Counted from the first letter of the stretch, positions 47,519 to 59,112 are shown. The stretch: DNA of 64,000 nt from Lysobacteraceae bacterium (GCA_021299185.1 JAJTHZ010000056.1:1-64000); one strand, 5' to 3'. Notes: generated by a model not told the origin, from the sequence alone. Translations and numbers: made by a program.

Positions 47519-47926
47519 TCAGCCGTCCGGCATGTTCTTGAAGCCGATCTTCTCGATGCCCGCGCCCTTGGCGGTGGCGAGGACCTCGGCGACCAGTTCG
47601 AACTGGGTCTGGTACTCGATGTCGACCTGCAGCTCGGGCTGCGGGTTCTTGCCGGCCTCAAGCTTCAACTGCGGCTCCAGCGCCGGCTTGATCAGCGGCT
47701 GGTCGTTCCAATAGAACTCGCCGCGGGCGGTGATGCGCAACTCGATCGGCGGCGGCGGATCGACCGGCGGGGTGATCGTGCTCTTCTGCGGCAGGTCGAC
47801 CTTCACCTGGTGCACCGGCGAGGGCGCGTTGAGGATGAAGATGATCAGCAGGCACAGCATCACGTCGATCAACGGCGTGACGTTGATGTCCGACATCGGG
47901 CCCGCGGTCTTGGCGGTGAAGGCCAT
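47519..47926 (-). CDS. exbD2: ExbD-type TonB-system protein (second)
   Basis: A 135-residue ExbD/TolR protein: MSDINVTPLIDVMLCLLIIFIL contains the membrane segment (about 17-37) and the proton-path aspartate; the periplasmic domain ends AGIEKIGFKNMP. It has a proline stretch after TITPPVDPPPP. It forms the proton channel with ExbB that powers TonB. It corresponds in position to exbD2 of Xanthomonas, which there has a specialised role in addition to exbD1. Ten bases separate it from exbD1. Confidence 0.9.
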   Translation of the reverse strand: MAFTAKTAGPMSDINVTPLIDVMLCLLIIFILNAPSPVHQVKVDLPQKSTITPPVDPPPPIELRITARGEFYWNDQPLIKPALEPQLKLEAGKNPQPELQVDIEYQTQFELVAEVLATAKGAGIEKIGFKNMPDG

Positions 47927-47936
47927 CTGGGATTCC

Positions 47937-48350
47937 TCAGCGCTGCGGCGTGGTGACCACGCGCACGCTCTTCATGCCGGCGTTCTTGGCCAGCGAGAAC
48001 AGCTTGCCCGCGTCCTCCCAGGTGGTGTCGCGATCCGCGCGCAACTGGACCTGCGGCTGCGGCTCGCGGCGTGCCTCGACGCGCAACTGGGCGAAGAACG
48101 CCTCGCGGGTGATCGGCTTGTCGTCCCAGAAGATGTCGCCGTTGCTGGTCAGCGCGATGGTGATCGTGCTGAGGTCGGCGTCGTTCTTCTCCGCGGTCGC
48201 CAGCGGCAGGTCGACCTGGACCTTGTGCGACATCAGGGGCGCGGTGATCATGAAGATGATCAACAGCACCAGCATCACGTCCACGAGGGGCGTGACGTTG
48301 ATTTCCGCCATGACGGAGCCTTCTCCGCCGCCACCGGCCGACATGCCCAT
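47937..48350 (-). CDS. exbD1: ExbD-type TonB-system protein (first)
   Basis: A 137-residue ExbD with MAEINVTPLVDVMLVLLIIFMI (membrane segment about 20-42, aspartate in PLVDVML) and a periplasmic domain ending AGMKSVRVVTTPQR. It has a Gly-rich lead (GMSAGGGGEGSV) before the conserved MAEINVTP; the internal ATG there is a possible alternative start. It assembles with ExbB into the motor of the TonB system. Confidence 0.92.
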   Translation of the reverse strand: MGMSAGGGGEGSVMAEINVTPLVDVMLVLLIIFMITAPLMSHKVQVDLPLATAEKNDADLSTITIALTSNGDIFWDDKPITREAFFAQLRVEARREPQPQVQLRADRDTTWEDAGKLFSLAKNAGMKSVRVVTTPQR

Positions 48351-48433
48351 GGTCGATACCGCCTAGAGTTTGCGTGGATGGAGAGTTTCCGCGGCACTCG
48401 CCGGCCGGGTGGCCGGCGAGCCGCGGTGCGCGA

Positions 48434-49270
48434 TCAGCGGGGCTTGGGCGCCGCGCCGTCGACGCGCGCGCCAGTGGCGAAGAAGTCGTGCAGGTCGTGC
48501 GCGAACTCATCGAAACGGGCGTTGATCTTGCGGTTGCTGCGGGTGAGGAAGTTGTAGCCGAGCAGCGCCGGGATCGCGACGAACAGGCCGATCGCGGTCA
48601 TGATCAGCGCCTCGCCGATCGGGCCCGCGACGACGTCCAGCGACGCCTGGCCGGAGGCGCCGATGCGCAGCAGGGCGTGGTACATCGCCCACACCGTGCC
48701 GAGCAGGCCGATGAACGGCGCCGACGAACCCACGGTGGCAAGCATGGTCAGGCCGCCCTCGAGCTTGCTGCTCTCGCGCTGCACGGCCTGGCGCAGGGCG
48801 CGGTCGATGAACTCGGAGCGGTTGAGCGCCTCGACCAGCCGCGAGCCTTCGCTGCGCTGGTGGTGGGCGGCCGCCGAGGCGCACTCGAGCGCGATCTTCG
48901 AGAACGGCTCCGACTTCGGCTGCTCCTCCATGAAGCGCACCGCGTCAGCGGCCGACGGGGTCTGCCAGAAGGTGGCGATGACGCGCTCCATGCGCGAGGT
49001 GATCAGCGTGTTCCGGATCCCGTTCCACACGATGTAGAACCAGGAAGCGAACGACATGATGATCAGGGTGACGAACACCGTCCAGCCCACCCAGTCGAAC
49101 TGGTTGAGCATGTGGCTGAAGCCCATCTGCTGAAGGGCGGCGGCATTCGAATCGATGCCGACAGGCTCCAGTTGGCCGGTGGACGGTGCAGCCGCCACCG
49201 GAGCGGCGGCGGGGGTTTCCACCGGGGCGGCGGCGGGCGCCGGCTGGGTCGAACTCGCGTCTTGCTGCAT
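48434..49270 (-). CDS. exbB: ExbB-type TonB-system motor protein
   Basis: A 278-residue MotA/TolQ/ExbB protein: an Ala/Pro-rich N-terminus (1-45), a first membrane segment (about 62-85, WTVFVTLIIMSFASWFYIVW), a cytoplasmic loop and two further segments (LATVGSSAPFIGLLGTVWAMYHAL and EALIMTAIGLFVAIPALLGYNFL) with the conserved Thr and Glu positions for proton flow. Second gene of the tonB operon, four bases after the tonB stop region. The long N-terminal extension resembles ExbB forms with an extra periplasmic part. Confidence 0.93.
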   Translation of the reverse strand: MQQDASSTQPAPAAAPVETPAAAPVAAAPSTGQLEPVGIDSNAAALQQMGFSHMLNQFDWVGWTVFVTLIIMSFASWFYIVWNGIRNTLITSRMERVIATFWQTPSAADAVRFMEEQPKSEPFSKIALECASAAAHHQRSEGSRLVEALNRSEFIDRALRQAVQRESSKLEGGLTMLATVGSSAPFIGLLGTVWAMYHALLRIGASGQASLDVVAGPIGEALIMTAIGLFVAIPALLGYNFLTRSNRKINARFDEFAHDLHDFFATGARVDGAAPKPR

Positions 49271-49274
49271 GACC

Positions 49275-49880
49275 TTACCCTTCGTTGAGACTGAAGTTGA
49301 TGGGGACGAGGACCCAGCCCTCGATCTTGCGTCCGTTGCGGATTTCCGGATTGAACTTCCACCGCTTCACGGATTGGATGGCGGCCTGGTCGAGTTCGCG
49401 GAATCGGCTCGATTTGTCCACCTCGATTTTCAGCGGGGAGCCGTCGACACCGACCAGAACCCGAAGCATCACAACGCCTTCCATGCGACGGCGCAGTGCG
49501 GCGGGCGGATAGCGAATTGGATTCCGCTGGCGGTAGGTCGGGTCTTCGCTGGCGCCGGTGTCGCCGACCGGCGGCGCGTCGAACACCGGGCCCTCCGGCT
49601 CCGGCGGTGGCGGCGCGACGGTCGGCTTCTTCTCCTCGATCTTCTTCACCACCTTCGGCGGCTCCGGCGGCGGCGGCGGCGGCGGCGGGGGCGGCGGCGG
49701 GGGTTCGAGGAACACCACGTCGACGATGTTCTCCTCTTCCTTGGCCTGCGCCTCGGGCGGCTTCACCGGCGCGAGCAGGAACATGAACAGGCCGACGTGC
49801 AGCGACATCGCTCCCCACAGCGCGGTGATCTTGCGCCAGTTGAGGACGTCGACTTGGTCGTTGGTGGAGTATTCGCTCAT
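49275..49880 (-). CDS. tonB: TonB energy transducer
   Basis: A 201-residue protein: cytoplasmic start, one membrane anchor (about 24-42, LWGAMSLHVGLFMFLLAPV), a proline-rich spacer with an unbroken run of 13 prolines (about 60-72) and a Lys/Glu-rich part (KVVKKIEEKKPT), and a C-terminal TonB domain (about 118-201; IRYPPAALRRRMEGVVMLRVLVG to SVKRWKFNPEIRNGRKIEGWV). It couples the inner-membrane proton gradient to outer-membrane receptors. First gene of the tonB-exbB-exbD1-exbD2 operon. Confidence 0.95.
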   Translation of the reverse strand: MSEYSTNDQVDVLNWRKITALWGAMSLHVGLFMFLLAPVKPPEAQAKEEENIVDVVFLEPPPPPPPPPPPPPEPPKVVKKIEEKKPTVAPPPPEPEGPVFDAPPVGDTGASEDPTYRQRNPIRYPPAALRRRMEGVVMLRVLVGVDGSPLKIEVDKSSRFRELDQAAIQSVKRWKFNPEIRNGRKIEGWVLVPINFSLNEG

Positions 49881-50040
49881 GGGAGTCCCGTCAGGGATGT
49901 CGCGGTGCGGCGGTGTTCACGTCCCGTCGGCGCCCGCGCATGGTGCGGCTGCGTTCCGTGCGCCACACCACAGCCTTTCGGCAGTGGGCGGACGACGGTA
50001 CACCAGTTCCGCGCCGACTGACAAGGGAACTTGCGGGCGG

Positions 50041-50069
50041 CGATGCCTCCGAATGTCGCAGAGGCATCG
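50041..50069 (-). terminator. Hairpin after the TPR gene, candidate terminator
   Basis: CGATGCCTC (50041-50049) and GAGGCATCG (50061-50069) form a perfect nine-base stem in the 220-base gap between the TPR gene stop (50101) and the tonB start. No T-run follows on the minus strand, so the role is tentative. Confidence 0.45.
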
Positions 50070-50100
50070 CGCCGTGAAAAGCGGGTGCAATCGTATGCGA

Positions 50101-51399
50101 TCAGCCGCCGCGCGTGCTGCGCAGCCAGCTTTCCGCCATCGACTTGGTGTTGGGGAAGGAACGCGCCTTCTCGTAGGCGGCGATGGCGGCCTTCTGGTTG
50201 CCCAGTTCCGCCTCGGCGTTGCCGAGCAGGATGTAGGCCTCGCCCTCGCGCTTGAGGCCGCCGCGCGACAGCGCCTGGTTCATCGCGGCCTTGCCGTCGG
50301 CGAAGCGCTCCTTCTCCTGGATCAGCAGCTGCGCGCGCACGAAGTCCATCTCGCCGTCCTTCGCCAGCGGCGAAGCGCGGCCATACGCCTCGATCGCCTT
50401 GTCGAAGGCTTCCTTCTGCTGCGCGCTCTCGTCGGCGGCGAGCTGGGCGGTCAGCACCCAGGAATCCCCGAGGCCCTTCAGGGTGTCGAAGTCTTCCTTC
50501 AGGATGCCGGCGGCGAGGCCTTCGTTGATGGTGCGTGCGGCCTCGGCCGGCTTCTCGACGTAGTTGTACAGCTGGAACAGCTGGCGCAGGTCGGCGGCAT
50601 CGGTGAGCAGGCCGCGCGACTTGGCGCCCTCGAGCACCGCGATCGCCTTGTCGCCCTGCTCCATCTCGATGTAGATCGAGGCCAGCTGGCGCGCCACGGT
50701 CTTCTTGCTCGGATCCTTGGCCAGGATCGCCTCGGCCGCCTTGGCGGCTTCCGGGAAGTTCTCGGCGTCGTAGTAGGAGGCGACCAGGATCTGCTGCCAG
50801 GTGTCGGACGGATCCGGCGACATGTCGATCGCCTTCTGCATCGCGGCAGACGCCTCGGGGTAGCGCTCGAGGCGGTACAGGGCGTTGCCCTTGAGCGCCA
50901 GTGCTTCCGCCGTCTCGTTGCCGGTGAGCGCGGTCCAGCGGTCGATGGCCGCCAGCGCGCCGTCGTAGCGCTCGTCCATCAGGTTCATCTGCGCGACCTG
51001 GTAGACGAGGTTGAAGTGCGACTTGTTGTCGAGGCTGTCGAGCGCGAGCGCCTTCTCGTTGGCCTCGATCGCGCCGGCGATGTCGTCCTCGTTGTAGAGG
51101 ATCTGCGACAGGCCCTGCAGGCACAGCGCCTTCTCGTACGGGCTGGAGCGCGCGTTGTCGAGGATGCCCTGCAGGATCTCGCGCGCCTTGGCGTCCTCGC
51201 CTTCGTCGAGGAACGCATAGGCATCGTTGATCTTCTTCGAGTTCGACTCGGAGATCTTCAGCGTGCGGGGCTCGCTGCGGGTGGCGTTGGGGAATTCGTT
51301 TTCTTCCTTCTTGTTGCGCTGGGCCAGCGCATCGCCGGCGCCGAAGGCCAGCAGCAGGAAGAGGGCGAGTGCCTGGATCAAACGCGGGGCGATCTGCAT
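50101..51399 (-). CDS. Secreted tetratricopeptide-repeat protein
   Basis: A 432-residue protein with a signal peptide (about 1-26, ALALFLLLAFGAGDALAQ) and a body made of TPR-like helical repeats, for example GNALYRLERYPEASAAMQKAIDMSP and LGNAEAELGNQKAAIAAYEKARSFP near the C-terminus. The N-terminal part is charged (RNKKEENEFPNATRSEPRT). Such proteins act as periplasmic scaffolds. In Xanthomonadales a TPR protein often precedes tonB, which suggests a link with TonB-driven uptake, but no interaction motif is recognisable. Confidence 0.85.
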   Translation of the reverse strand: MQIAPRLIQALALFLLLAFGAGDALAQRNKKEENEFPNATRSEPRTLKISESNSKKINDAYAFLDEGEDAKAREILQGILDNARSSPYEKALCLQGLSQILYNEDDIAGAIEANEKALALDSLDNKSHFNLVYQVAQMNLMDERYDGALAAIDRWTALTGNETAEALALKGNALYRLERYPEASAAMQKAIDMSPDPSDTWQQILVASYYDAENFPEAAKAAEAILAKDPSKKTVARQLASIYIEMEQGDKAIAVLEGAKSRGLLTDAADLRQLFQLYNYVEKPAEAARTINEGLAAGILKEDFDTLKGLGDSWVLTAQLAADESAQQKEAFDKAIEAYGRASPLAKDGEMDFVRAQLLIQEKERFADGKAAMNQALSRGGLKREGEAYILLGNAEAELGNQKAAIAAYEKARSFPNTKSMAESWLRSTRGG

Positions 51400-51573
51400 G
51401 GGGACCTCGACGGCGGGAGTCGCGCGGGCGCTGGATGCGGCCCGCGGGCCGGCAAGGGTAGCGTCCCCTGTCCCGGCGCCTCAAGCCGCGGCGCGGCAGG
51501 CCCGCGGCCGCCACGCATGGAGTGCAACGCAACGCCGTGGCGCGCGGGGTTCCCCCGGCGCCCGGCGTTCAGG

Positions 51574-52536
51574 TCAGGTGGTCGGGAAGTGCGCGCGCGA
51601 GAACGCCACGCGCTCGGCCGGGTCGCCGGACAGGGTCCCGGCCTCCTCCAGCGCCTGGATGCGCTGCAGGCGGTGCAGCAGGCCGTTGCCGTTGGCGATC
51701 TGGATCGCGAGCCCCGGCCGCGCGTTGAGCTCCAGGATCAGCGGGCCGAGGTTCTTGTCGAGCACGATGTCGACGCCGACGTAGCCGAGCTGCGAGAGCT
51801 CATAGCAGCGCGCGGCGATCAGCAGCAGTTCGTCCCAGCGCGGGATCTGCAGGCCGACGATGCTGTGCTCGGTGTCGGGATGCTCCTTGACCGGCTCGTT
51901 GCCCCACACGCCGCGCCGGGTGAGCCCGGTGGGGATGTCGATGCCGACGCCGATCGCGCCCTGGTGCAGGTTGGCCTTGCCGTCGGACAGGCGCGTGGGC
52001 AGGCGGATCATCGCCATCACCGGATAGCCCAGGAAGACGATGATGCGGATGTCCGGCACGCCCTTGTACGAGACGTTTTCGAAGATCGGGTCGAACTGCA
52101 CGCAGTACTCGACCAGGATGTGGTCCGGCTGCCCGCCGAGGCTGAACAGCCCGCTGAGCATGTTCGACAGGTGGTGGTCGAACTCCTCGCGACTCATGAA
52201 CTGGCCGTTGGTGCGGCGGTACTTCTCGCCGCGGCGGCCGTTGATGACCAGGATGCCGTCGCCGCCGGAGCCGTGCGCGGGCTTGACCACGAACTGCTCG
52301 CGGCCGCGGATCTTGTCGTGCAGCGCGGCGATCTCGTGTTCCTCGCGCACCACGGCGTACAGCTCGGGCACCGGCAGGCCGGCGTCCAGCGCGAGGCGCT
52401 TGGTGATCAGCTTGTCGTCCACGCGCGGGTAGAACTTGCGCGGGTTGTAGCGCAGCACGTATTCGGCGTTGCGCTGGCCGATGCCCATCAGGCCCTTGCT
52501 GCGCAGGCGCTTCGCGGTCTCGATCAGGCCGAACAT
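51574..52536 (-). CDS. Alpha-L-glutamate ligase-like ATP-grasp protein
   Basis: A 320-residue protein resembling RimK-type ATP-grasp ligases. Visible parts are QFVVKPAHGSGGDGILVI (ATP-binding lysine and glycine loop), the DILVEYCVQFDPIF-type strand (HILVEYCVQF here), DIRIIVFLGYPVMAMIRLPT and the metal-binding end GVDIVLDKNLGPLILELNARPGLAIQ. It should join an amino acid or peptide to a carboxylate using ATP. It lies seven bases after the 7TM transglutaminase-like gene; the two form a known pair in peptide-modification systems. The ATG at 52536 (MFGLIETAKRLR) fits the family. Confidence 0.88.
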   Translation of the reverse strand: MFGLIETAKRLRSKGLMGIGQRNAEYVLRYNPRKFYPRVDDKLITKRLALDAGLPVPELYAVVREEHEIAALHDKIRGREQFVVKPAHGSGGDGILVINGRRGEKYRRTNGQFMSREEFDHHLSNMLSGLFSLGGQPDHILVEYCVQFDPIFENVSYKGVPDIRIIVFLGYPVMAMIRLPTRLSDGKANLHQGAIGVGIDIPTGLTRRGVWGNEPVKEHPDTEHSIVGLQIPRWDELLLIAARCYELSQLGYVGVDIVLDKNLGPLILELNARPGLAIQIANGNGLLHRLQRIQALEEAGTLSGDPAERVAFSRAHFPTT

Positions 52537-52543
52537 GGCCGCC

Positions 52544-54133
52544 CTACTCCGCCGGCTTCGACGCGGGCGCGGCATCGCCCGCGGCAGCGGGCGCCGGCGC
52601 GATCGGGTCGCGCGCCAGCGCGCGGAAGCGGAACAGCTCGGTCAGGCGGTAGCCGGAGTAGCGGCCGAGCACCAGGGTGGCGGCGAGCAGCACCAGCAGC
52701 AGTTCGGGGAACACGAAGATCAGGTGCTGCAGGTTGGCCTGCTTCATCACCAGGTAGGCCAGCGCCGCGATCACGATCGAGCCGCCGGCCTGGCTCAGCG
52801 CGTAGCCCGCGCCGCGCTCCTCCCACGCCACCGAGACGCGCTCGATGGTCATGGTCATGATGATCATCGGGAACAGCGCGACGTTGAGGCCGACCTCGAT
52901 GCCGAGCCGGTTGCTGACCACGCTGACCAGCGCCATCAGCATCACCACCACGATCAGCACCGCGGTCAGGCGCGGCACCAGCAGCAGTTTCAGGCGCTCC
53001 ATGTAGAAGCGCACCAGCAGGCCGGCGCTGATCACGGTGAAGAACAGGATCACGCCCGGCACCAGCCCGGTCCAGTTGAAGGCCAGCGCGATCAGCACCG
53101 GCATGAAGGTGCCGAAGGTCTTGATGCCGACCAGGTTGCGCAGGATCAGCATGATGAAGGCACCGACCGGCACCAGCAGCAGGATCTTGTAGACCTCCTG
53201 CGCCTGCAGCGGCAGGTCGAGCAGCGAATAGGCGATCAGGTTCTTGTCGCGCGACTCGAGGCGCTGCTTGGCGGTGTCGAGCGCATCGGCGAGGCTGCGC
53301 ACGGTGCTGAACACGACCAGCTCGTTGCGCCCGCCGGTGACGTCGACCAGCGGCGCTTCGCCGCGCTTCCACACCAGCAGGCCGCGCGGCCAGCCGACCG
53401 CACCGCTTTCGGCGTCCACCGTGTTCCACACCCGCGCGTCGGTGTCCCACACCTGCAGCCAGGTGCGCAGCGGCGCGTTGGTGGTGGAGTCGTCGAGCAG
53501 CAGGCCGTGCAGCAGGCGCGCGGCGACCTGGCGGTCGGCCAGCAGCGACACCGCCAGCCGCGCGCGCGCGTCGACGGTGGCGGCCTGCTCGGTGAGCAGC
53601 TTGACCTCTTCCGCCGGCGCCTGCGCGTTGAGCCGGCGCACCAGTTCGGCGGCGAAGGTGGTGCTGTCCACCGACTTCTCGCGCACGTCGTCGAGCAGCG
53701 CGGCGCGCGCGGTGCCGAAGGGTTCTTCCCAGGTGCCGGGCACGGGCACGGCCGGCTCGTCGGTGAACTCCGGCACGCGCTCGTCGCGGAAGATGGTGGC
53801 GCGGTAGTACAGTACCGCTTCGCCGCCGCCGGCGCGGCGGATCTGCCACTGCACCTCGCGCGCGCCGTCGATGCCGGCGAAGGCCATGCCGTAGCCGCGC
53901 GCGACGTAGCGCTCGTCGAGGATGGAATAGCCCGGCGGATCGTTGGGCAGTTGCAGCACCACGCGGCTGGGACCACGCGGTGCGTCGTACTCGACGCGCG
54001 CCTGGATCTCCCACACCTCGGTCTGCGCGACCGGCGTGACCGGGAAGTTGAGCACCTTCCACTTCCACAGGAAGCCGGCGATGCCGAGCGCGGCCAGGGC
54101 TGCGGCCAGCAGGTACAGCGTGGTCTTCTTCAT
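52544..54133 (-). CDS. Inactive-transglutaminase-like 7TM membrane protein
   Basis: A 529-residue protein: an N-terminal membrane anchor (about 4-24), a periplasmic region (about 35-300) that includes a transglutaminase-like fold (LRTWLQVWDTDARVWNTVD, LLVWKRGEAP) without a clear Cys-His-Asp triad, and seven C-terminal membrane segments (about 320-500; VPVGAFIMLILRNLVGIKTFGTFMPVLIALAF and later). This is the layout of the 'inactive transglutaminase' 7TM family encoded with RimK-like ligases and, usually, a retropepsin-like protease. The protease gene is not visible here. The substrate is unknown. Confidence 0.85.
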   Translation of the reverse strand: MKKTTLYLLAAALAALGIAGFLWKWKVLNFPVTPVAQTEVWEIQARVEYDAPRGPSRVVLQLPNDPPGYSILDERYVARGYGMAFAGIDGAREVQWQIRRAGGGEAVLYYRATIFRDERVPEFTDEPAVPVPGTWEEPFGTARAALLDDVREKSVDSTTFAAELVRRLNAQAPAEEVKLLTEQAATVDARARLAVSLLADRQVAARLLHGLLLDDSTTNAPLRTWLQVWDTDARVWNTVDAESGAVGWPRGLLVWKRGEAPLVDVTGGRNELVVFSTVRSLADALDTAKQRLESRDKNLIAYSLLDLPLQAQEVYKILLLVPVGAFIMLILRNLVGIKTFGTFMPVLIALAFNWTGLVPGVILFFTVISAGLLVRFYMERLKLLLVPRLTAVLIVVVMLMALVSVVSNRLGIEVGLNVALFPMIIMTMTIERVSVAWEERGAGYALSQAGGSIVIAALAYLVMKQANLQHLIFVFPELLLVLLAATLVLGRYSGYRLTELFRFRALARDPIAPAPAAAGDAAPASKPAE

Positions 54134-54194
54134 CGGCGCTCCCTCCCCGGGCGCTACGGCGCCCGCGGGCGCCGCGATGGTGGCCGATCGCGCC

Positions 54195-56660
<2,466 letters not shown>

Positions 56661-56668
56661 TCAATCCA

Positions 56669-57775
56669 TCACGCGGCGCCGGCGGCCGGCGGGGCGGGCC
56701 GGAGCGCGCCCTGTTCCACGTGGAACAGGCGGGCCGAGGCGGCGACCTCGGCCAGCGCCGGGCCCAGGTCCGTCGCGGTGATCAGGGCCTGGGCCCCGCT
56801 GGCGGCGAGTTCGGCCAGCAACAGGCGCTGGTGGTCGAGGTCCAGCTCGGACGGCAGGTCGTCGACCAGCAGGACCGGCCATTCGCCGGCGTGGTCGCGG
56901 TAAGCCCGGGCCTGGGCCAGGACCGCAGCCAGCGCGGTCAGCTTGGCCTGGCCGCGGGACAGTTCCTGCGGCCCGAGGCCGGCGTAGCGCGGGCGCCAGT
57001 CGGCGCGATGCGGGCCGACGGTCGTGGACTGCCGCTGGCGGTCGCGGTCGCGGACCACCCGCAACTGGGCCGCCAGCCCCACCCCCTCGCCTGCTTCCCA
57101 GCCCGGCAGGAAGCGGGTGCCCGGGTCGGTCAGCCCGGGCAGCAGCCGGCTGGCGTATTCGGCAAAGCGCGCGTGGAACGTGCGCAGGTAGCGGGCGCGG
57201 TGGTCGGTGATCAGGGTGCCCCAGCGCTCCAGCTCCAGGTCCCAGGCGTCCAGCTCGGCGTCCGAGGCATCCTGCTTGAGCAGGGCGTTGCGCTGCTTCA
57301 GCGCGCCCTGGTAGCGGCGCCACTGCCCGAGGAACTCCGGTTCCACGTGGAACACGCCCCAGTCGAGGAAGGCGCGCCGCTCCTCGGCGGGGCCAGCGAC
57401 CAGTTCGTGCGAACCCGGCTCGAAGCAGCACACGGCGCAGGCGCGGAACAGATCGGTCAGGCGCTCCAGCGACCGGTCGTCGAGCCGCCCCGACCAGGTC
57501 CCGGCGCGCCGTTCGAGGCCCAGCCGCTGCACCAGCCCACCCTCGTCATGCCGGACGCGGGCAAACACCTGCAACCCGTCGGCGCCGCGGCCGATCAAGG
57601 TCTCGCGGCTGCCGGCGCGGAAGGAGTGCCCGTGGGAGATGAGGTAGGTCGCCTCCAGCAGGGAGGTCTTGCCCGCGCCATTGGCGCCGAGCACCAGGTT
57701 CAGGCCGGCGGAGAGCTCCAGCTCGGCCTGCGCCACGCAGCGCACCCCGGCGACGCGCAGCAGTTCGATGAACAT
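56669..57775 (-). CDS. recF: DNA replication and repair protein RecF
   Basis: A 368-residue SMC-like ATPase: Walker A LGANGAGKTSLLEA (about 29-42), signature LSRGQAKLTALA-type (ELSRGQAKL) and Walker B WPVLLVDDLPSELD. RecF helps load RecA at gaps with RecOR. It begins MFIELLRVAGVRCVAQ and starts 49 bases after the dnaN stop. Standard position between dnaN and gyrB. The C-terminal 15 residues (LRPAPPAAGAA) are low-complexity. Confidence 0.96.
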   Translation of the reverse strand: MFIELLRVAGVRCVAQAELELSAGLNLVLGANGAGKTSLLEATYLISHGHSFRAGSRETLIGRGADGLQVFARVRHDEGGLVQRLGLERRAGTWSGRLDDRSLERLTDLFRACAVCCFEPGSHELVAGPAEERRAFLDWGVFHVEPEFLGQWRRYQGALKQRNALLKQDASDAELDAWDLELERWGTLITDHRARYLRTFHARFAEYASRLLPGLTDPGTRFLPGWEAGEGVGLAAQLRVVRDRDRQRQSTTVGPHRADWRPRYAGLGPQELSRGQAKLTALAAVLAQARAYRDHAGEWPVLLVDDLPSELDLDHQRLLLAELAASGAQALITATDLGPALAEVAASARLFHVEQGALRPAPPAAGAA

Positions 57776-57824
57776 CAGGGGCAGGGCCGGGGCGATGCGC
57801 CCCGGCCGGGCGGTGCGCGCCGCG

Positions 57825-58925
57825 TCAGAGACGCAGCGGCATCACCACGTGGCGCGAGCGCTCGTTGTCGGCGTCGCGCACGAGGCAGGAGGAATTGCCG
57901 TCGCGCAGGCACAGCATCACCTCGGACCCACGCAGGGCACCCAGCGCATCCAACAGGTAGTTCACGTTGAAGCCGACGCTGAGGTTGTCGACCACGGTCC
58001 GCACCTCGAGCTCCTCGACCGCCTCTTCCTGCTCCGGGTTGTGGGCCACGATCTGCAGCCGGCCGGGCGACACGTCCAGCTTCACGCCGCGGTACTTCTC
58101 GTTGGACAGGATCGCCGCGCGCTGCAGGGCGGCGCGCAGGTCGTCGCGCCCCACGGTGAGCTGCTTGTCGGCGCCGATCGGGATCACCGACTCGTAGTCC
58201 GGGAAGCGGCCGTCGATCAATTTGGTGGTGAAGGTGAAGTCCGAGCGCCGCACGCGCAGGTGGTTGCGGCCGAGTTCGATCTCGACCGTGCCGTCGCCGG
58301 CATCCAGCAGGCGCTGCAGTTCCAGCACGCCCTTGCGCGGGATGATCACCTGCCGGCGCGCCTTGCCATCCAGATCCACAGTCGTCTCGCACAGCGCGAG
58401 ACGATGCCCGTCGGTGGCCACGCAGCGCAGCGCGCCTTCGCGCACGTCGAGCAGGGTGCCGTTCAAGTAGTAACGCACGTCCTGGTGGGCCATGGCGAAG
58501 GCCGTGCGGTCGATCAGTTCCTTCAGCGTGGACTCGGACAGGGTCACCCGTTCCACGAGATCGATGTTGTCGATCTGCGGGAACTCGCTGGCCGGCAGGG
58601 TCGACAACGTGAAGCGGCTGCGACCCGCGCTCACGGTCACCCGCTCGCCGGCCTGCTTGAAGTCGATCTTGATCCCGTCCGGCAGCGCGCGGCAGATGTC
58701 GAACAATTTGCGCGCCGGGATCGTGATGTCCCCGGCCTCGATGCCGTCCGCGCTCATGCGCGCCACCATCTCGACCTCGAGGTCGGTACCGGTGAACGAC
58801 ACGCCCTCGGGTCCGGCGGAGACCAGCAGGTTCGCCAGCACCGGCAGGGTCTGGCGCCGCTCGACCACGCCGACCACCTGGCTCAGGGGCTTGAGTAGCA
58901 CCTCACGTTGAACGGCGAATCGCAT
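57825..58925 (-). CDS. dnaN: DNA polymerase III beta sliding clamp
   Basis: A 366-residue clamp with three similar domains. It starts MRFAVQREVLLKPLSQVVGVVERR and ends with the family's conserved VRDADNERSRHVVMPLRL; NGTLLDVREGALRCVATDGHRLA and FPDYESVIP are also typical. It encircles DNA and tethers polymerase III. It is separated from dnaA by 233 bases holding DnaA boxes. Confidence 0.98.
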   Translation of the reverse strand: MRFAVQREVLLKPLSQVVGVVERRQTLPVLANLLVSAGPEGVSFTGTDLEVEMVARMSADGIEAGDITIPARKLFDICRALPDGIKIDFKQAGERVTVSAGRSRFTLSTLPASEFPQIDNIDLVERVTLSESTLKELIDRTAFAMAHQDVRYYLNGTLLDVREGALRCVATDGHRLALCETTVDLDGKARRQVIIPRKGVLELQRLLDAGDGTVEIELGRNHLRVRRSDFTFTTKLIDGRFPDYESVIPIGADKQLTVGRDDLRAALQRAAILSNEKYRGVKLDVSPGRLQIVAHNPEQEEAVEELEVRTVVDNLSVGFNVNYLLDALGALRGSEVMLCLRDGNSSCLVRDADNERSRHVVMPLRL

Positions 58926-59079
58926 GGCAGTCCATCCCCATCAAGGTTCTTCTAGGAATCTGTTGATGATGATGAAGGCTGGGGACAACTGCAACGATTG
59001 GCCCCCAAGCCTTGTGGCACAAGGCCTCCAGCCACCACAACATGCTGTGGGAAGCGTGCGGTATAGCCGGTGGGTGGAT

Positions 59080-59088
59080 TGTGGATAA
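59080..59088 (-). promoter_or_regulatory. DnaA box
   Basis: Perfect TTATCCACA on the minus strand, 71 bases downstream of the dnaA stop codon. Confidence 0.8.
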
Positions 59089-59103
59089 GTCGGGGGATGG
59101 CGC

Positions 59104-59112
59104 TTATCCACA
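59104..59112 (+). promoter_or_regulatory. DnaA box
   Basis: Perfect TTATCCACA on the plus strand, in opposite orientation to the box at 59080-59088. Confidence 0.8.
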
